From NCBI GenBank assembly GCA_026168455.1, contig CM047426.1, positions 35,461,058 through 35,525,057 on the forward strand: 64,000 nucleotides of DNA, read 5' to 3'. Below are positions 35,511 through 44,259 of the stretch, piece by piece. The notes under the pieces are model-generated. The model saw only the letters and a list, made by a program, of their open reading frames with translations. It did not search any database and was not told the DNA's origin. Each line of letters opens with the position of its first letter. The stretch's first letter is position 1. Position numbers and translations under genes: made by a program. This stretch comes from Theocolax elegans. Its lineage: Eukaryota > Arthropoda > Insecta > Hymenoptera > Cerocephalidae.

Positions 35511-36896
35511 ATGGCGCCGAGGACAAGGAAGGCCGCCATGAAGACAGCCGCCCCGACGACGGAAACACCACCGTCAGCGAGGCGAGGACGTGGTCGCCCG
35601 CACGTTGAACCCGTGAATCCACCAGCTGAAGCTTTGTCCAGCCAAGGGAAAAGGAGACGAGTTGCCACAGCCAGCTCTGCCGATGGACGCGAAACCGAAG
35701 GCATCGAAGAGTCAACAATGAACTTCGAACGTCGCTCGTTGGAAAGAACATCAACCGAGGTACAAAATGGAGTAAATAGCGTACACAATGCGGAATCGAA
35801 TAGTTTTCATGTGTCGCGGGAAAATAACGTCGCGGCAGCTGTAAATAGCTCGAGCTTGGCCGACGCTATACGCGAGATGTTGCGCGCGGTTCGTGACGTC
35901 GCGAGCGAAACCGGCTCACGATCGGGAAATCGTGTATTTGAGAAAATACTACCTGAATTTGAGGGCGATCCGTTAGAATTTAATCATTTTAAAGAATTAT
36001 ATTTTGAAACCTCCGTGAATTTTACTGATCGTGAAAACATCGCGCGTTTAAACAAAGCCTTGAAAGGAAAAGCTCGTTCGACAGCGAAAATGATTATGGG
36101 TACTACAAACGATCCGGATCGAATAATAGAAACGTTAGAACGATTTTTCGGTAGCAAAAATAAAGTCGGCGAGCGAATTGTAACAGATATCCGCGAGTTA
36201 CCTAGATTGGAGTCGGGAAAATTAAATATAGCACAGTTTGCCACTAAATTAAAAAATGCGGTGGATGCACTGAAAAGCTTAAATCTTGGAGGATATCTGT
36301 ATAGTCCTGAGTTGTTAACGAACGTAGCGAATAAGCTGCCGACGGCTAGTTTAGCCTCGTATTATAGATATGCTGCGAAACTGAATACTGATTGCTCCAG
36401 TTTAGAAAAACTCGCGGAATTTCTGAATGAGGAAGCCGAGTTCGCTCTAATGTCCGGATTATTATATTTAGATTCAAGCGCGAGTGCAGGCAACGCCTCA
36501 CGACCAAGGCAGGTTCAAGCAGGACTAGCTAGAACGCAAGCAATTTGCACAAATTTTAATGTTGAGAATAATGAAAGTGTCAACCGTAGCGCGGATTCGC
36601 GTAACAAATGTTTATATTGTAAGCGCGTCGGACACGATATTAGTATCTGCAGAAATTTGATGAAAGAATCGTTGAATAGAAAGTGGCAGATATTAAAAGA
36701 ATTAAACGTGTGCTTTTTATGTCTTAAGAAGGGCCACAGACGCGACGCGTGTAAAAGTCAGGTGACCTGCGAGGCATGCAATAAAAGACATAATACTATT
36801 TTGCACAAACAAGTACGAGAGGAGACAAATATAGAAGGAGTAGGCCAAGTAAATAACGTGTCTACCGATCTTTCTACCTCGTCGCGAACCGACTGA
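35511..36896 (+). CDS. gag: BEL/Pao Gag protein
   Basis: Structural protein that packages the element's RNA into cytoplasmic particles. The frame is open from 35,466 (a GTG), but the first ATG is at 35,511 (context CGTGATGG), giving about 461 residues. After a basic, Ala/Pro-rich N-terminus, a DUF1759-type segment starts near LPEFEGDPLEFNHFKELY and runs through the capsid-like region. The C-terminus holds two CCHC knuckles (CLYCKRVGHDISIC, CFLCLKKGHRRDAC) and a third CCHH-type finger (CEACNKRHNTILH), the usual BEL arrangement. It ends at TGA 36,894-36,896. Pol follows in the same frame after CTA, so readthrough would give Gag-Pol. Confidence 0.93.
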   Translation: MAPRTRKAAMKTAAPTTETPPSARRGRGRPHVEPVNPPAEALSSQGKRRRVATASSADGRETEGIEESTMNFERRSLERTSTEVQNGVNSVHNAESNSFHVSRENNVAAAVNSSSLADAIREMLRAVRDVASETGSRSGNRVFEKILPEFEGDPLEFNHFKELYFETSVNFTDRENIARLNKALKGKARSTAKMIMGTTNDPDRIIETLERFFGSKNKVGERIVTDIRELPRLESGKLNIAQFATKLKNAVDALKSLNLGGYLYSPELLTNVANKLPTASLASYYRYAAKLNTDCSSLEKLAEFLNEEAEFALMSGLLYLDSSASAGNASRPRQVQAGLARTQAICTNFNVENNESVNRSADSRNKCLYCKRVGHDISICRNLMKESLNRKWQILKELNVCFLCLKKGHRRDACKSQVTCEACNKRHNTILHKQVREETNIEGVGQVNNVSTDLSTSSRTD

Positions 36897-36902
36897 CTAA
36901 TG
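36894..36902 (+). promoter_or_regulatory. Gag/pol stop codon in readthrough-type context
   Basis: The junction reads TGA CTA ATG with no frame change. UGA followed by CUA is a well-documented stimulator of stop-codon readthrough in viral and animal genes. The stop lies between the zinc-finger end of Gag and the protease, where a Gag/Gag-Pol ratio switch would be expected. Alternatives are a nonsense mutation (TGA from CGA at a CpG) or re-initiation at the ATG three bases on. Confidence 0.55.
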
Positions 36903-39900
36903 GAGGGACGCGGCGTGTTAATGATCGTACCTATTCGAGTTTCCGGGCCGCGACGATCGCTCGATACATACGTGTTGATAGACGGAGGCGCTACAATCAG
37001 CGTAATAGAAAAACAGTTAGCTCGCGAGTTAGGTATCAGCGGTACGCGAAGCGACATTAGAGTAAAGGGTTTATGGGGCGGAGTTTATACAAAATGCGAG
37101 AAAGTTGAATTAAAAATTTTGAGTATTCACGGTGAGCGAAAAATCAAGAGAATCTACACGGTGCCGAGCTTAGATATACCGCCTCAAACAATCTCGCGCG
37201 ACATTACCAATTACGTATCCGAAGTAACAAATATAATCATAGCACCATACCATAACGCGCGACCTCGCTTAATTATAGGGCAAGACAATATAAATCTTAT
37301 AGCAACTCATGAATGTTTAAAAATAAACGGGACGGGTCTTGTAATCTCGCGGTCCCTTCTTGGATGGCCAATTCACGGTTATATGGAGAAAATTGATATT
37401 TTTTCTTTCAAGAATCAAGGCAACGTTTTTACTTTACACAAAGATTCCGGAACGCATGACGTTGATAATCTAGACAGATTAGATGAATTAATTCATTATT
37501 ATTTTTGTTTAGAAAATTTAGGAACTAACGAATCGGCTTGTAGAAAAAACAAGATGGAAAAAACATATAAAATTTTGGAAAAAACGACTAGAAGAGTAGG
37601 GAGCGCATGGGAAACCGGGTTACTGTGGAAAGACGATTCGGTACCGAAAATCGACAGCCGAGCTACGGCGTATAATAGGCTTATATCCGTCGAAAAGAAG
37701 TTAGATCGGGACCCTAAATACGCGGAGCTGTATTACGCGGAAATGAATCGTTTTATCGAGTCCGGGTACGCGGTTAAGGTCACGGGGACCGAGAAAAGAA
37801 CGCGACTTTGGTATTTACCTCATTTCGGGGTCCAGAACATAAATAAACCAGGCAAAGTAAGAATAGTCTTTGATGCCGCCGCGAAAACCGAGGGAGTCAG
37901 TTTCAATTCCTTATTGGAGACGGGGCCTGATCTTTTAGAGTCGCTTATTGGTGTATTAATTCGTTTTCGGGTATGGCAATTCGGAGTTAAGAGCGACATT
38001 AAAGATATGTTTTTAAGGATTAAACTGAGGGAGGAGGATTGCGGGGCGCAGCGATTCTTATGGCGGGGGTCGGAAAGAAATAAAACGCCCGATGTATACG
38101 AAATGCGCAGAATCCTTTTTGGCGCCACGTGTTCCCCTACGAATGCGATATACGTTAAAAATAAAAACGCGAGTAGATACGAAAGGTCAAAACCAGAGGC
38201 GGCTAGAAGCATAGTAAAAAACTGCTATATGGATAATTATTTGGTTAGCAAAAGAACGTTGGAAGAAATTCAGGCTTTAGTGCATGACGTGCACGCCATT
38301 AATAAAGAAGCAAATTTTGACATGCATGCTTGGGCTTCAAATGATCCGCGAGCGATTGAAAGGGTACAAATAGAACATAAATCAAATCGCGATGAAAAGA
38401 CCGATCTTTGTAATAAGGAAGAAAAGGTATTAGGGCTTTATTGGGATAAACAAGCGGATAATTTAGGTTTTAACGTGGGGTTTAGTAAAATTTCTAAAAG
38501 AATCGCAAGCGGGGAAGAGAAACCGACGAAGAGGCAAGTTTTTAGCATCGTGATGTCAATTTACGACCCCCTCGGAATATTATCTCCCTTTACCATACGC
38601 GCGAAATTGATAATGCAAGAAATTTGTCGCAGCGGCATCAAGTGGGACACGAAAATTCGCGATGAAGAATTCAGCAATTGGATATCGTGGTTAAACAATT
38701 TAAAAGGGATCCAAGAGTGCCGAGTCCCGCGGTGTTACATACCTGCAAACGTCGAATACAAACAAACACAGTTACACATATTTTGCGACGCAAGCTTAAA
38801 AGCGTTTGCCGCGATCGCGTATTTACGTACCGAATCACAAAATAATGGAATTTACGTAGCGCTGATTTTAGCAAAAACTAGGGTCGCGCCGATTAAACCA
38901 ATAACCATACCTCGTTTGCAACTGCAAGCTGCGGTTCTCGGCGCGCGTATAGCCAAAACTATAACCGACGAGCTGGATATAAAAATAAACGAAAAATATT
39001 ATTGGTCAGACTCTACCACAGTTTTGCAATGGATAAGATCGGATCCGCATAAAAAACAGACGTACGTCGCAAATCGACTCGGCGAAATAAACGAACTAAC
39101 AAACCCGTCCGACTGGCACTGGGTGCCGACGAAAATGAACCCCGCGGACGACGCGACACGTTGGTCGGATAGCCCTTTACGGAATAGTGATAGGTGGTTC
39201 AATGGACCCGAGTTTTTATTAGAAGCGACACATTTGTGGCCACGTCCTAAGAAGCTAGATAATATTAGTAAAAACCAAATCGATAATCTCGAAGCGCGAA
39301 AAGAGTTCATAAACTATACAGTAGCGGAAAAGACTCTTCCTATTCCGACTTTAGGAAAATTATTAGGCTGGGATGGTTTAATAGTTGTAGCTAGGCGACT
39401 AAAAAAGTGGGCAGATCGTTGGCGTCGGTTAAAAATATCTATAAGCGACCCCGTTGCGGATAAAATACTCGCGGAAAATTTTTGGTTTCGAGAGATTCAA
39501 TCGGCGTGTTTCGGTGGCGAACTACAAACCCTTAAAGCCGGAAAAGAGTTGCACAGAGGGAGCAAAATAATTAATTTGACACCATTTATTGATGGAAAAG
39601 GTATCTTACGGGCTAGGGGACGCGTGTCGAATTTAACCCACCCGGAACTCGAAAATAATCCTATCATACTCGACGCAGAACACTACGCGACTAAGAGCTT
39701 AATATCCCTTTATCATCGTAAATACGCCCATGCCAACAATGAGATAGTTGTAAACGAGCTGCGACAAAGATACTACATAGTGGGACTAAGATCGAGGTTA
39801 CGGTGGATCGCGAAAAGCTGTATAACATGTCGATTACACCGGGCGAAGCCAGACTGTCCGCCTATGGCAGACTTACCGGCCGGACGCGTAGCATATATGC

Positions 39901-40808
39901 AAAGACCCTTTAGTCATTGCGGTGTAGACTATTTCGGCCCAATGAGTGTAAAAATAGGCCGTCGTCGCGAAAAACGCTGGAGTGTCTTATTTACTTGCCT
40001 CACCACAAGAGCGATTCATTTAGAACTAGCAAACACTTTGGACGCGAGCTCCGCCATAATGGCGATCCAACGCTTAGCGGGGAGACGAGGGACCCCATCG
40101 GTTATATATAGCGACAATGCGACTAACTTCACTAAAGCGGATAAAGAATTACGTGATGCGGTTGTAAAGATAGATGTAACAAAACAACAACAATTTGCGC
40201 TTAAAAATAATATAAAATGGAAATTTAATCCTCCGAACGCACCACATATGGGGGGAGCGTGGGAAAGATTAATTAAATCGGTAAAAACAGCGTTAAAATA
40301 TACTTTACGCGACGAGATTCCAGCCGAGGAGGTACTATTTACGGTGTTAGTAGAGATAGAACATATGGTTAATTCGCGCCCACTGACTCACGTTTCCGTG
40401 GATCCACGCGACGAAGAAGCCTTGACACCAAACCACTTTTTAATCGGTTCGTCGTCAGGTCATTTGACGATGTCAAAATATAATTTGGAAGTAAATAACC
40501 CGCGAAAACGTTTTGAAATAGCACAAAGTTACGCGATTCGATTTTGGAAACGATGGCTTCGTGAATATTTGCCGACATTGCTCCCGCGAACCAAGTGGCA
40601 CACACCTGTCCCTCCATTTACAATAGGTGATATTGTTCTAATAATAGATTATCAAATACCGCGGAATACATGGAAAAAGGGTAAAATCGTCCAAGTATAT
40701 CCAAATAAAGAAGGGATAATCCGCGTCGTGAAAGTTCGTACGTCGACAAACGAACTGGTAAGAGCAACCCACCGATTAATTAAAATATGCGATACTATAG
40801 AAGTCTAG
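36900..40808 (+). CDS. pol: BEL/Pao Pol polyprotein (protease, RT, RNase H, integrase)
   Basis: A 1,302-residue open frame. If read through from gag it starts at 36,897 and needs no ATG. Order: a DUF1758/A17 retropepsin-like protease with active-site loop LIDGGAT (residues 26-32), RT, RNase H, then integrase with HHCC finger (HRKYAH ... CITC) and catalytic acids D1010 (GVDYFG), D1072 (YSDNAT) and E1122 (GAWERL), and a DUF5641-type C-terminus near TIGDIVLI. RT has motif A (SDIKDMF) and FGATCSP, but motif C reads YMDN (D445-N446) where YxDD is usual. RNase H has FCDAS and WSDS, but PRLQLQ carries Gln674 where the family has Glu. So replication enzymes may be impaired, while integrase looks complete. 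Confidence 0.95.
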   Translation: MEGRGVLMIVPIRVSGPRRSLDTYVLIDGGATISVIEKQLARELGISGTRSDIRVKGLWGGVYTKCEKVELKILSIHGERKIKRIYTVPSLDIPPQTISRDITNYVSEVTNIIIAPYHNARPRLIIGQDNINLIATHECLKINGTGLVISRSLLGWPIHGYMEKIDIFSFKNQGNVFTLHKDSGTHDVDNLDRLDELIHYYFCLENLGTNESACRKNKMEKTYKILEKTTRRVGSAWETGLLWKDDSVPKIDSRATAYNRLISVEKKLDRDPKYAELYYAEMNRFIESGYAVKVTGTEKRTRLWYLPHFGVQNINKPGKVRIVFDAAAKTEGVSFNSLLETGPDLLESLIGVLIRFRVWQFGVKSDIKDMFLRIKLREEDCGAQRFLWRGSERNKTPDVYEMRRILFGATCSPTNAIYVKNKNASRYERSKPEAARSIVKNCYMDNYLVSKRTLEEIQALVHDVHAINKEANFDMHAWASNDPRAIERVQIEHKSNRDEKTDLCNKEEKVLGLYWDKQADNLGFNVGFSKISKRIASGEEKPTKRQVFSIVMSIYDPLGILSPFTIRAKLIMQEICRSGIKWDTKIRDEEFSNWISWLNNLKGIQECRVPRCYIPANVEYKQTQLHIFCDASLKAFAAIAYLRTESQNNGIYVALILAKTRVAPIKPITIPRLQLQAAVLGARIAKTITDELDIKINEKYYWSDSTTVLQWIRSDPHKKQTYVANRLGEINELTNPSDWHWVPTKMNPADDATRWSDSPLRNSDRWFNGPEFLLEATHLWPRPKKLDNISKNQIDNLEARKEFINYTVAEKTLPIPTLGKLLGWDGLIVVARRLKKWADRWRRLKISISDPVADKILAENFWFREIQSACFGGELQTLKAGKELHRGSKIINLTPFIDGKGILRARGRVSNLTHPELENNPIILDAEHYATKSLISLYHRKYAHANNEIVVNELRQRYYIVGLRSRLRWIAKSCITCRLHRAKPDCPPMADLPAGRVAYMQRPFSHCGVDYFGPMSVKIGRRREKRWSVLFTCLTTRAIHLELANTLDASSAIMAIQRLAGRRGTPSVIYSDNATNFTKADKELRDAVVKIDVTKQQQFALKNNIKWKFNPPNAPHMGGAWERLIKSVKTALKYTLRDEIPAEEVLFTVLVEIEHMVNSRPLTHVSVDPRDEEALTPNHFLIGSSSGHLTMSKYNLEVNNPRKRFEIAQSYAIRFWKRWLREYLPTLLPRTKWHTPVPPFTIGDIVLIIDYQIPRNTWKKGKIVQVYPNKEGIIRVVKVRTSTNELVRATHRLIKICDTIEV

Positions 40809-40828
40809 AATAAACCGGATTCTAGACT

Positions 40829-40838
40829 GGGGGGAGGA
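40829..40838 (+). other. BEL polypurine tract
   Basis: GGGGGGAGGA lies immediately before the 3' LTR. It is the expected priming site for second-strand synthesis. Confidence 0.85.
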
Positions 40839-42260
40839 TGTTCAGGATGAAAACTTTGGGATAGTTTTTATATATCCGGCAATAGAAATAAAACGTCATA
40901 AAAACTTAACTGATGTATTTTCGAGCATGCACGTATATCTGGGGTTTTTCCAAAATCATAAATAATGTATAGAATTAACGAATGTTCGAGACGCGCGTTT
41001 TCTACATATGACAGAAATGTTAACCCGATGAAAGAAACAAGTCATCGCACGCCGGACGGGCAATAAAACAATAAAACAAAGTGGCTATGTCGAAGCCGAG
41101 CAGGTATGCCTAAGAACGGGTGCTGGTAGGTCCGGGGCAATCCCCAAATGGATGAAGTGTATTGTATTACGCATAGATAGTTGACACAAAAGAAGACGGC
41201 GTCTCTATAATAACGACGTTTAATTGTATTTTTCCGTAATAACATAAGTATAATTATGGATGTATATAAAGATACAAATAAGTGTTAATGTATACGCGTG
41301 TATATCTGTAAACAATAGGCGTTTATACGCATATCACTGTATCTGGGCGAATAATAGATTGTATTATATGTGTATATATGTGTGTGCATTTTTTCGGCAT
41401 GTGCGTATATAGAAATTAAATTATATACTAAGATAGTAAATGTAAAAGTGCTCTAATTAGTTCGACAAAAATATAATTTAAAATCATTAACAAATTAGTA
41501 ACAAATTCTTTACTAATTAACGATTTAATATAAAGTAAAGTAAAAAAAAAGAGAGAAAACCACCTTTTTTCCTTTCGACTTGATAAACCAACTCGTAGTA
41601 AAGCTTACTATAACGTGCGTGGGCGCGAAAGTGCATTCCACGGCCGGGACGCTGAATAATCAAAGTCTAGGTCCGCCTAAAACTATTCAACCCATTTTAA
41701 CGGGGGGAGTTGCTACAGAGAAGCGACGACCAATAGTTATTTGGCAAAGTGGTCAATAAAGGTGGACTGAGGGCTGTCAGGCGACAGAGCGACGCGATTG
41801 GGGAAACAGAGAGGAAAAGTCGGCCCACCTCGATTAAGGCCCGGGAAAGCTACCCTCTCTACCCCAACCTTAGATGGAAGGAAGGGGTAAGTCGAAAGGA
41901 GCAAGGAAGGCCTCAAGCGAGGGAGGCCCAGGGGAGTCAGTCTAATTTCGGCTATCGGGAAAAACGGTAGATCGGGCCTTCGAACTTGAGTCGGGCAAGT
42001 TAGAGCGCTTACCGGTTTTAATTAGTCGACCTATTATTTGTACGCTCGTACACTTCGTCGCGTTTTCTTGTATATATATATATATATAATTTGTATAACG
42101 TGTTTTACACAGCTTGCACGGGCTTTTTCCCCTACTCCGTGGGGTTTTTTACGCCCTTGCAAGCGTTTTTAATTACGGGAATAAACGGAAAACATTGACT
42201 ATAATAAAATTTTGGTTTTATTTGTGTTTCCTCCTATTTATCCTCTTCTTGACCCAAACA
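40839..42260 (+). repeat. BEL 3' LTR
   Basis: 1,422 bp. It differs from the 5' LTR at five bases (for example GAGATAG/GGGATAG at the start and CGTTTTGAATT/CGTTTTTAATT near the end) and by one A, one TA unit and one T. Confidence 0.97.
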
Positions 42261-42265
42261 GGCCG
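42261..42265. repeat. BEL target-site duplication, right copy
   Basis: GGCCG, the probable original sequence. Gypsy gag continues directly from it. Confidence 0.8.
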
Positions 42266-42453
42266 GTCGTCGAAAATTTGCGCCATCTCTGTTAATAACT
42301 CCGTCACACTCATCGTCAAATGCTCCGGCTTCGAATGGAACTAATTTAGCGCCCGCCCTTTTAATTTCGCACTGATTAGCACTCGCGACGTTTTATCATC
42401 TAACTCATAGTTATTTTTTAACAGGGTAAACTGTTGCTCCCAGTTACGGAATC

Positions 42454-42704
42454 TGTTGTGAGAGCATACACGCATGATACTCATGATACCTCTATTACCG
42501 ACAGAGGCAGCGAGACAAGACGCCAGGTTGCGTCGCGGGAGATAAAGGCAGATCGGCTCGAGACGCCGTACGGGTCACACGCGAGTACGCTCACACACGC
42601 TCAAACGATATCTATCATATCTGCGTACACTTATTAATTCTACCTTCCAAACGGACTCATCCACGAAGATTATCTACGCGATAATACGAATACATAATAA
42701 TACA
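42454..42704. mobile_element. Solo LTR (251 bp) with 5-bp duplication
   Basis: It begins TGTTGTGAGAGC and ends AATAATACA, the TG...CA form of an LTR. It is flanked by exact GAATC copies (42,449-42,453 and 42,705-42,709). Removing it plus one GAATC makes the gag frame continuous, so the boundaries are firm. It is unlike the BEL and Gypsy LTRs here, so a third LTR family is involved. Orientation is not determined. Confidence 0.85.
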
Positions 42705-43341
42705 GAATCCATTCTCCTGTCCATCAAATTCGCTTAGCAGCTCTCCAATCGCGCATATGCTTAGTGACATAGAGGTCACATTCCTTTGCTCGAATCGTCC
42801 ATGACTTATTTCACTTTGAGCTCCATACCGTTGCATTCGAAGTAATTCTAATTCGCGTAGCGCAATATCGCGTTCCCGCCGTAACATATCCATCTCGCGT
42901 CGCGCAATGTCTTGCGTGGTCAAATCTCCCGAATCACCGTCGCCATCACTTGACGGCTAGATATTATTGCCGTTTTGATGCAAATCTCTTTCATTTAATC
43001 GTCTTCGCTCATCTAACTCACTCCATATATTAGGATTAGACTCAGTTAACCGACTTATCAACTCATTTTTTAATCCGATTGTACTTAGACCGCGCTCACT
43101 TAATAAGGCTTTAAGTTCCGTTACAAGATAGTTGTTAGTTGTTTGGCTCTCTTTGCGCCATCTTAAAAAATTTTGTTTTTCACGCACCCAGCTATTTAAT
43201 TCCTTTAATTTCTATTATTCTTCTAATTTCTTCGCGTATTCGACACACAGTCACGCACACAGCTTACGCAAAAGAAATTGGGTACAGGACATTCAACAAC
43301 ACTCGTCGGTTCACTTCTGTTCTTAACCCCACACTTAGTAT

Positions 43342-43670
43342 TGTAAGAAAAGATACTGGCCAACGGGTTAAATTAATATAACAAGCAGCGTTAAAAGATG
43401 TAATTTAACTTTAATAATAATGAGAATTAGTACAATGATACTGTCCGCGCAGCGATTGACCCGGCAAAAAGCCACGGGGCCGGTGGTGGCGCTCATTTAT
43501 AATTTCGTGCTCCCCACTACCGCAGTGCGGATCAGTCTATTTGGCGTTCTGTAGGACTCCAAAACTATCCACTCGCCCCACTCGCAATAGCCGGCGCTGA
43601 TTCGAGGAGAACGCAACGGTTAAATGTTATTCCGAGGATCGTTACAATTTTTTTCTTGATTTTGTTTACA
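43342..43670 (-). repeat. Gypsy 5' LTR
   Basis: About 329 bp between TGTAAG and TTTACA, with matching ends TGTAA/TTACA. On the minus strand TATAAA (about 43,500) serves as a TATA box, with A/T-rich poly(A)-like words further on (about 43,410). Only its last 91 bp can be checked against the other LTR, so the left boundary (43,342) is inferred from the ends. I could not identify a convincing primer binding site. Confidence 0.6.
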
Positions 43671-44250
43671 ATATCAAAAAGTCTTTCAAATTAAAATCTG
43701 TACGCACAAATTGGAATAATTTTTATGAGTATTTAGATCAAAACTATGTACAATTTATGCATAGAGGATTCAATCAAACTAATGCTTAGATATAATTACA
43801 AATGCTATACAGTCTAGTACTTCTGTTAAAAAAACGGTTAAAAAGAAAATTTATGGAAACCCTGTTACTTGGTGGAATTCAGAATTTGAGAAACTGTTTC
43901 GATCAAGAAAAGCGCGCTTTAATAAATTGCAATATTGTAAAAATATTATTAAAAAATAATATTTTAGAAGACTATATAGAATTTAAAAAGTTATTTGTTT
44001 AAACAAAAAGATCAAAGTATAGATAAAGATTAAAATATAGATTTTAGAATAAATAAAAAAACGTATGGGATACAGCTAAAATATTAAAAAATAAATGGGT
44101 AAAAATAACTTCCATTCACACTTCTGAGAGCCACCAAAAATAAAATAAAATTAATGAATCTCTCGAAAAAATTTGCCCACCGTGGGCTTGTTCAAATTCT
44201 GACTAGCTTCCAGAATGCAAGGTGAATGAATTTCTTAGCTCCACATTTGA
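43671..44250 (+). pseudogene. LINE ORF2 fragment: endonuclease-RT linker
   Basis: Plus-strand peptide segments in shifting frames match the stretch between endonuclease and reverse transcriptase of I-group LINEs: LKSVRTNWNNFYEYLDQN (about 43,690-43,745), NPVTWWNSEFEKLFRSRKAR (about 43,857-43,915), and ESLEKICPPW (about 44,157-44,187). At least three frame breaks or stops occur. The RT domain that should follow is absent: recognisable LINE protein stops by about 44,260 and resumes only in RNase H near 46,040. Confidence 0.65.
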
Positions 44251-44259
44251 CTTTACTGA

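Larger units (their letters stand above)
33984..42260 (+). mobile_element. BEL/Pao LTR retrotransposon, young and nearly intact
   Basis: An 8,277-bp element with 1.42-kb LTRs (TGTTCAG...AAACA), a primer binding site, gag and pol in one frame separated by a single TGA, a polypurine tract and a 5-bp target duplication with one CpG change. The LTRs differ by 5 substitutions and 3 length changes, so the insertion is recent on a genomic scale. It sits antisense inside the gag of an older Gypsy element. The coding region has no frameshift, but two polymerase-domain catalytic positions are altered (see pol). Confidence 0.97.
42261..43250 (-). pseudogene. Gypsy gag N-terminal and central part
   Basis: Minus-strand gag split by the solo LTR (42,454-42,704). 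From the N-terminus: LRWRKESQ, then a SAP-like helix-extension-helix motif (TELKALLSERGLSTIGLKNE, about 43,045-43,105), a charged coiled-coil-like stretch (ARREMDMLRRERDIALRE, about 42,865-42,915), then the capsid region (ELLSEFDG, and beyond the insertion WEQQF and KPEHLTM). SAP motifs usually bind chromatin or DNA, and in a Gag one could serve nuclear targeting; that is inference. In-frame stops occur at 42,957-42,959 and in the segment at 42,261-42,453. No intact start is certain. Confidence 0.75.
29593..43670 (-). mobile_element. Ty3/Gypsy LTR retrotransposon, decayed and interrupted
   Basis: Read right to left: 5' LTR (43,342-43,670), gag with SAP-like and two CCHC motifs, protease, RT, RNase H, integrase with a GPY/F-type end (stop at about 29,923), a 3' non-coding part and a truncated 3' LTR (29,593-29,683). 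Three insertions interrupt it: a MITE (31,165-31,692), a BEL/Pao element (33,984-42,260) and a solo LTR (42,454-42,704). Gag and pol carry several in-frame stops and frameshifts, so this copy is dead. The two LTR remnants differ at 3 of 91 comparable positions. Its target duplication is lost on the left. Confidence 0.9.

Noticed and set aside
36923..36929. An ATG-independent alternative start for pol or a -1 frameshift at the gag/pol junction
   Set aside because: Gag and pol are already in the same frame, and no slippery heptamer is evident at the boundary.
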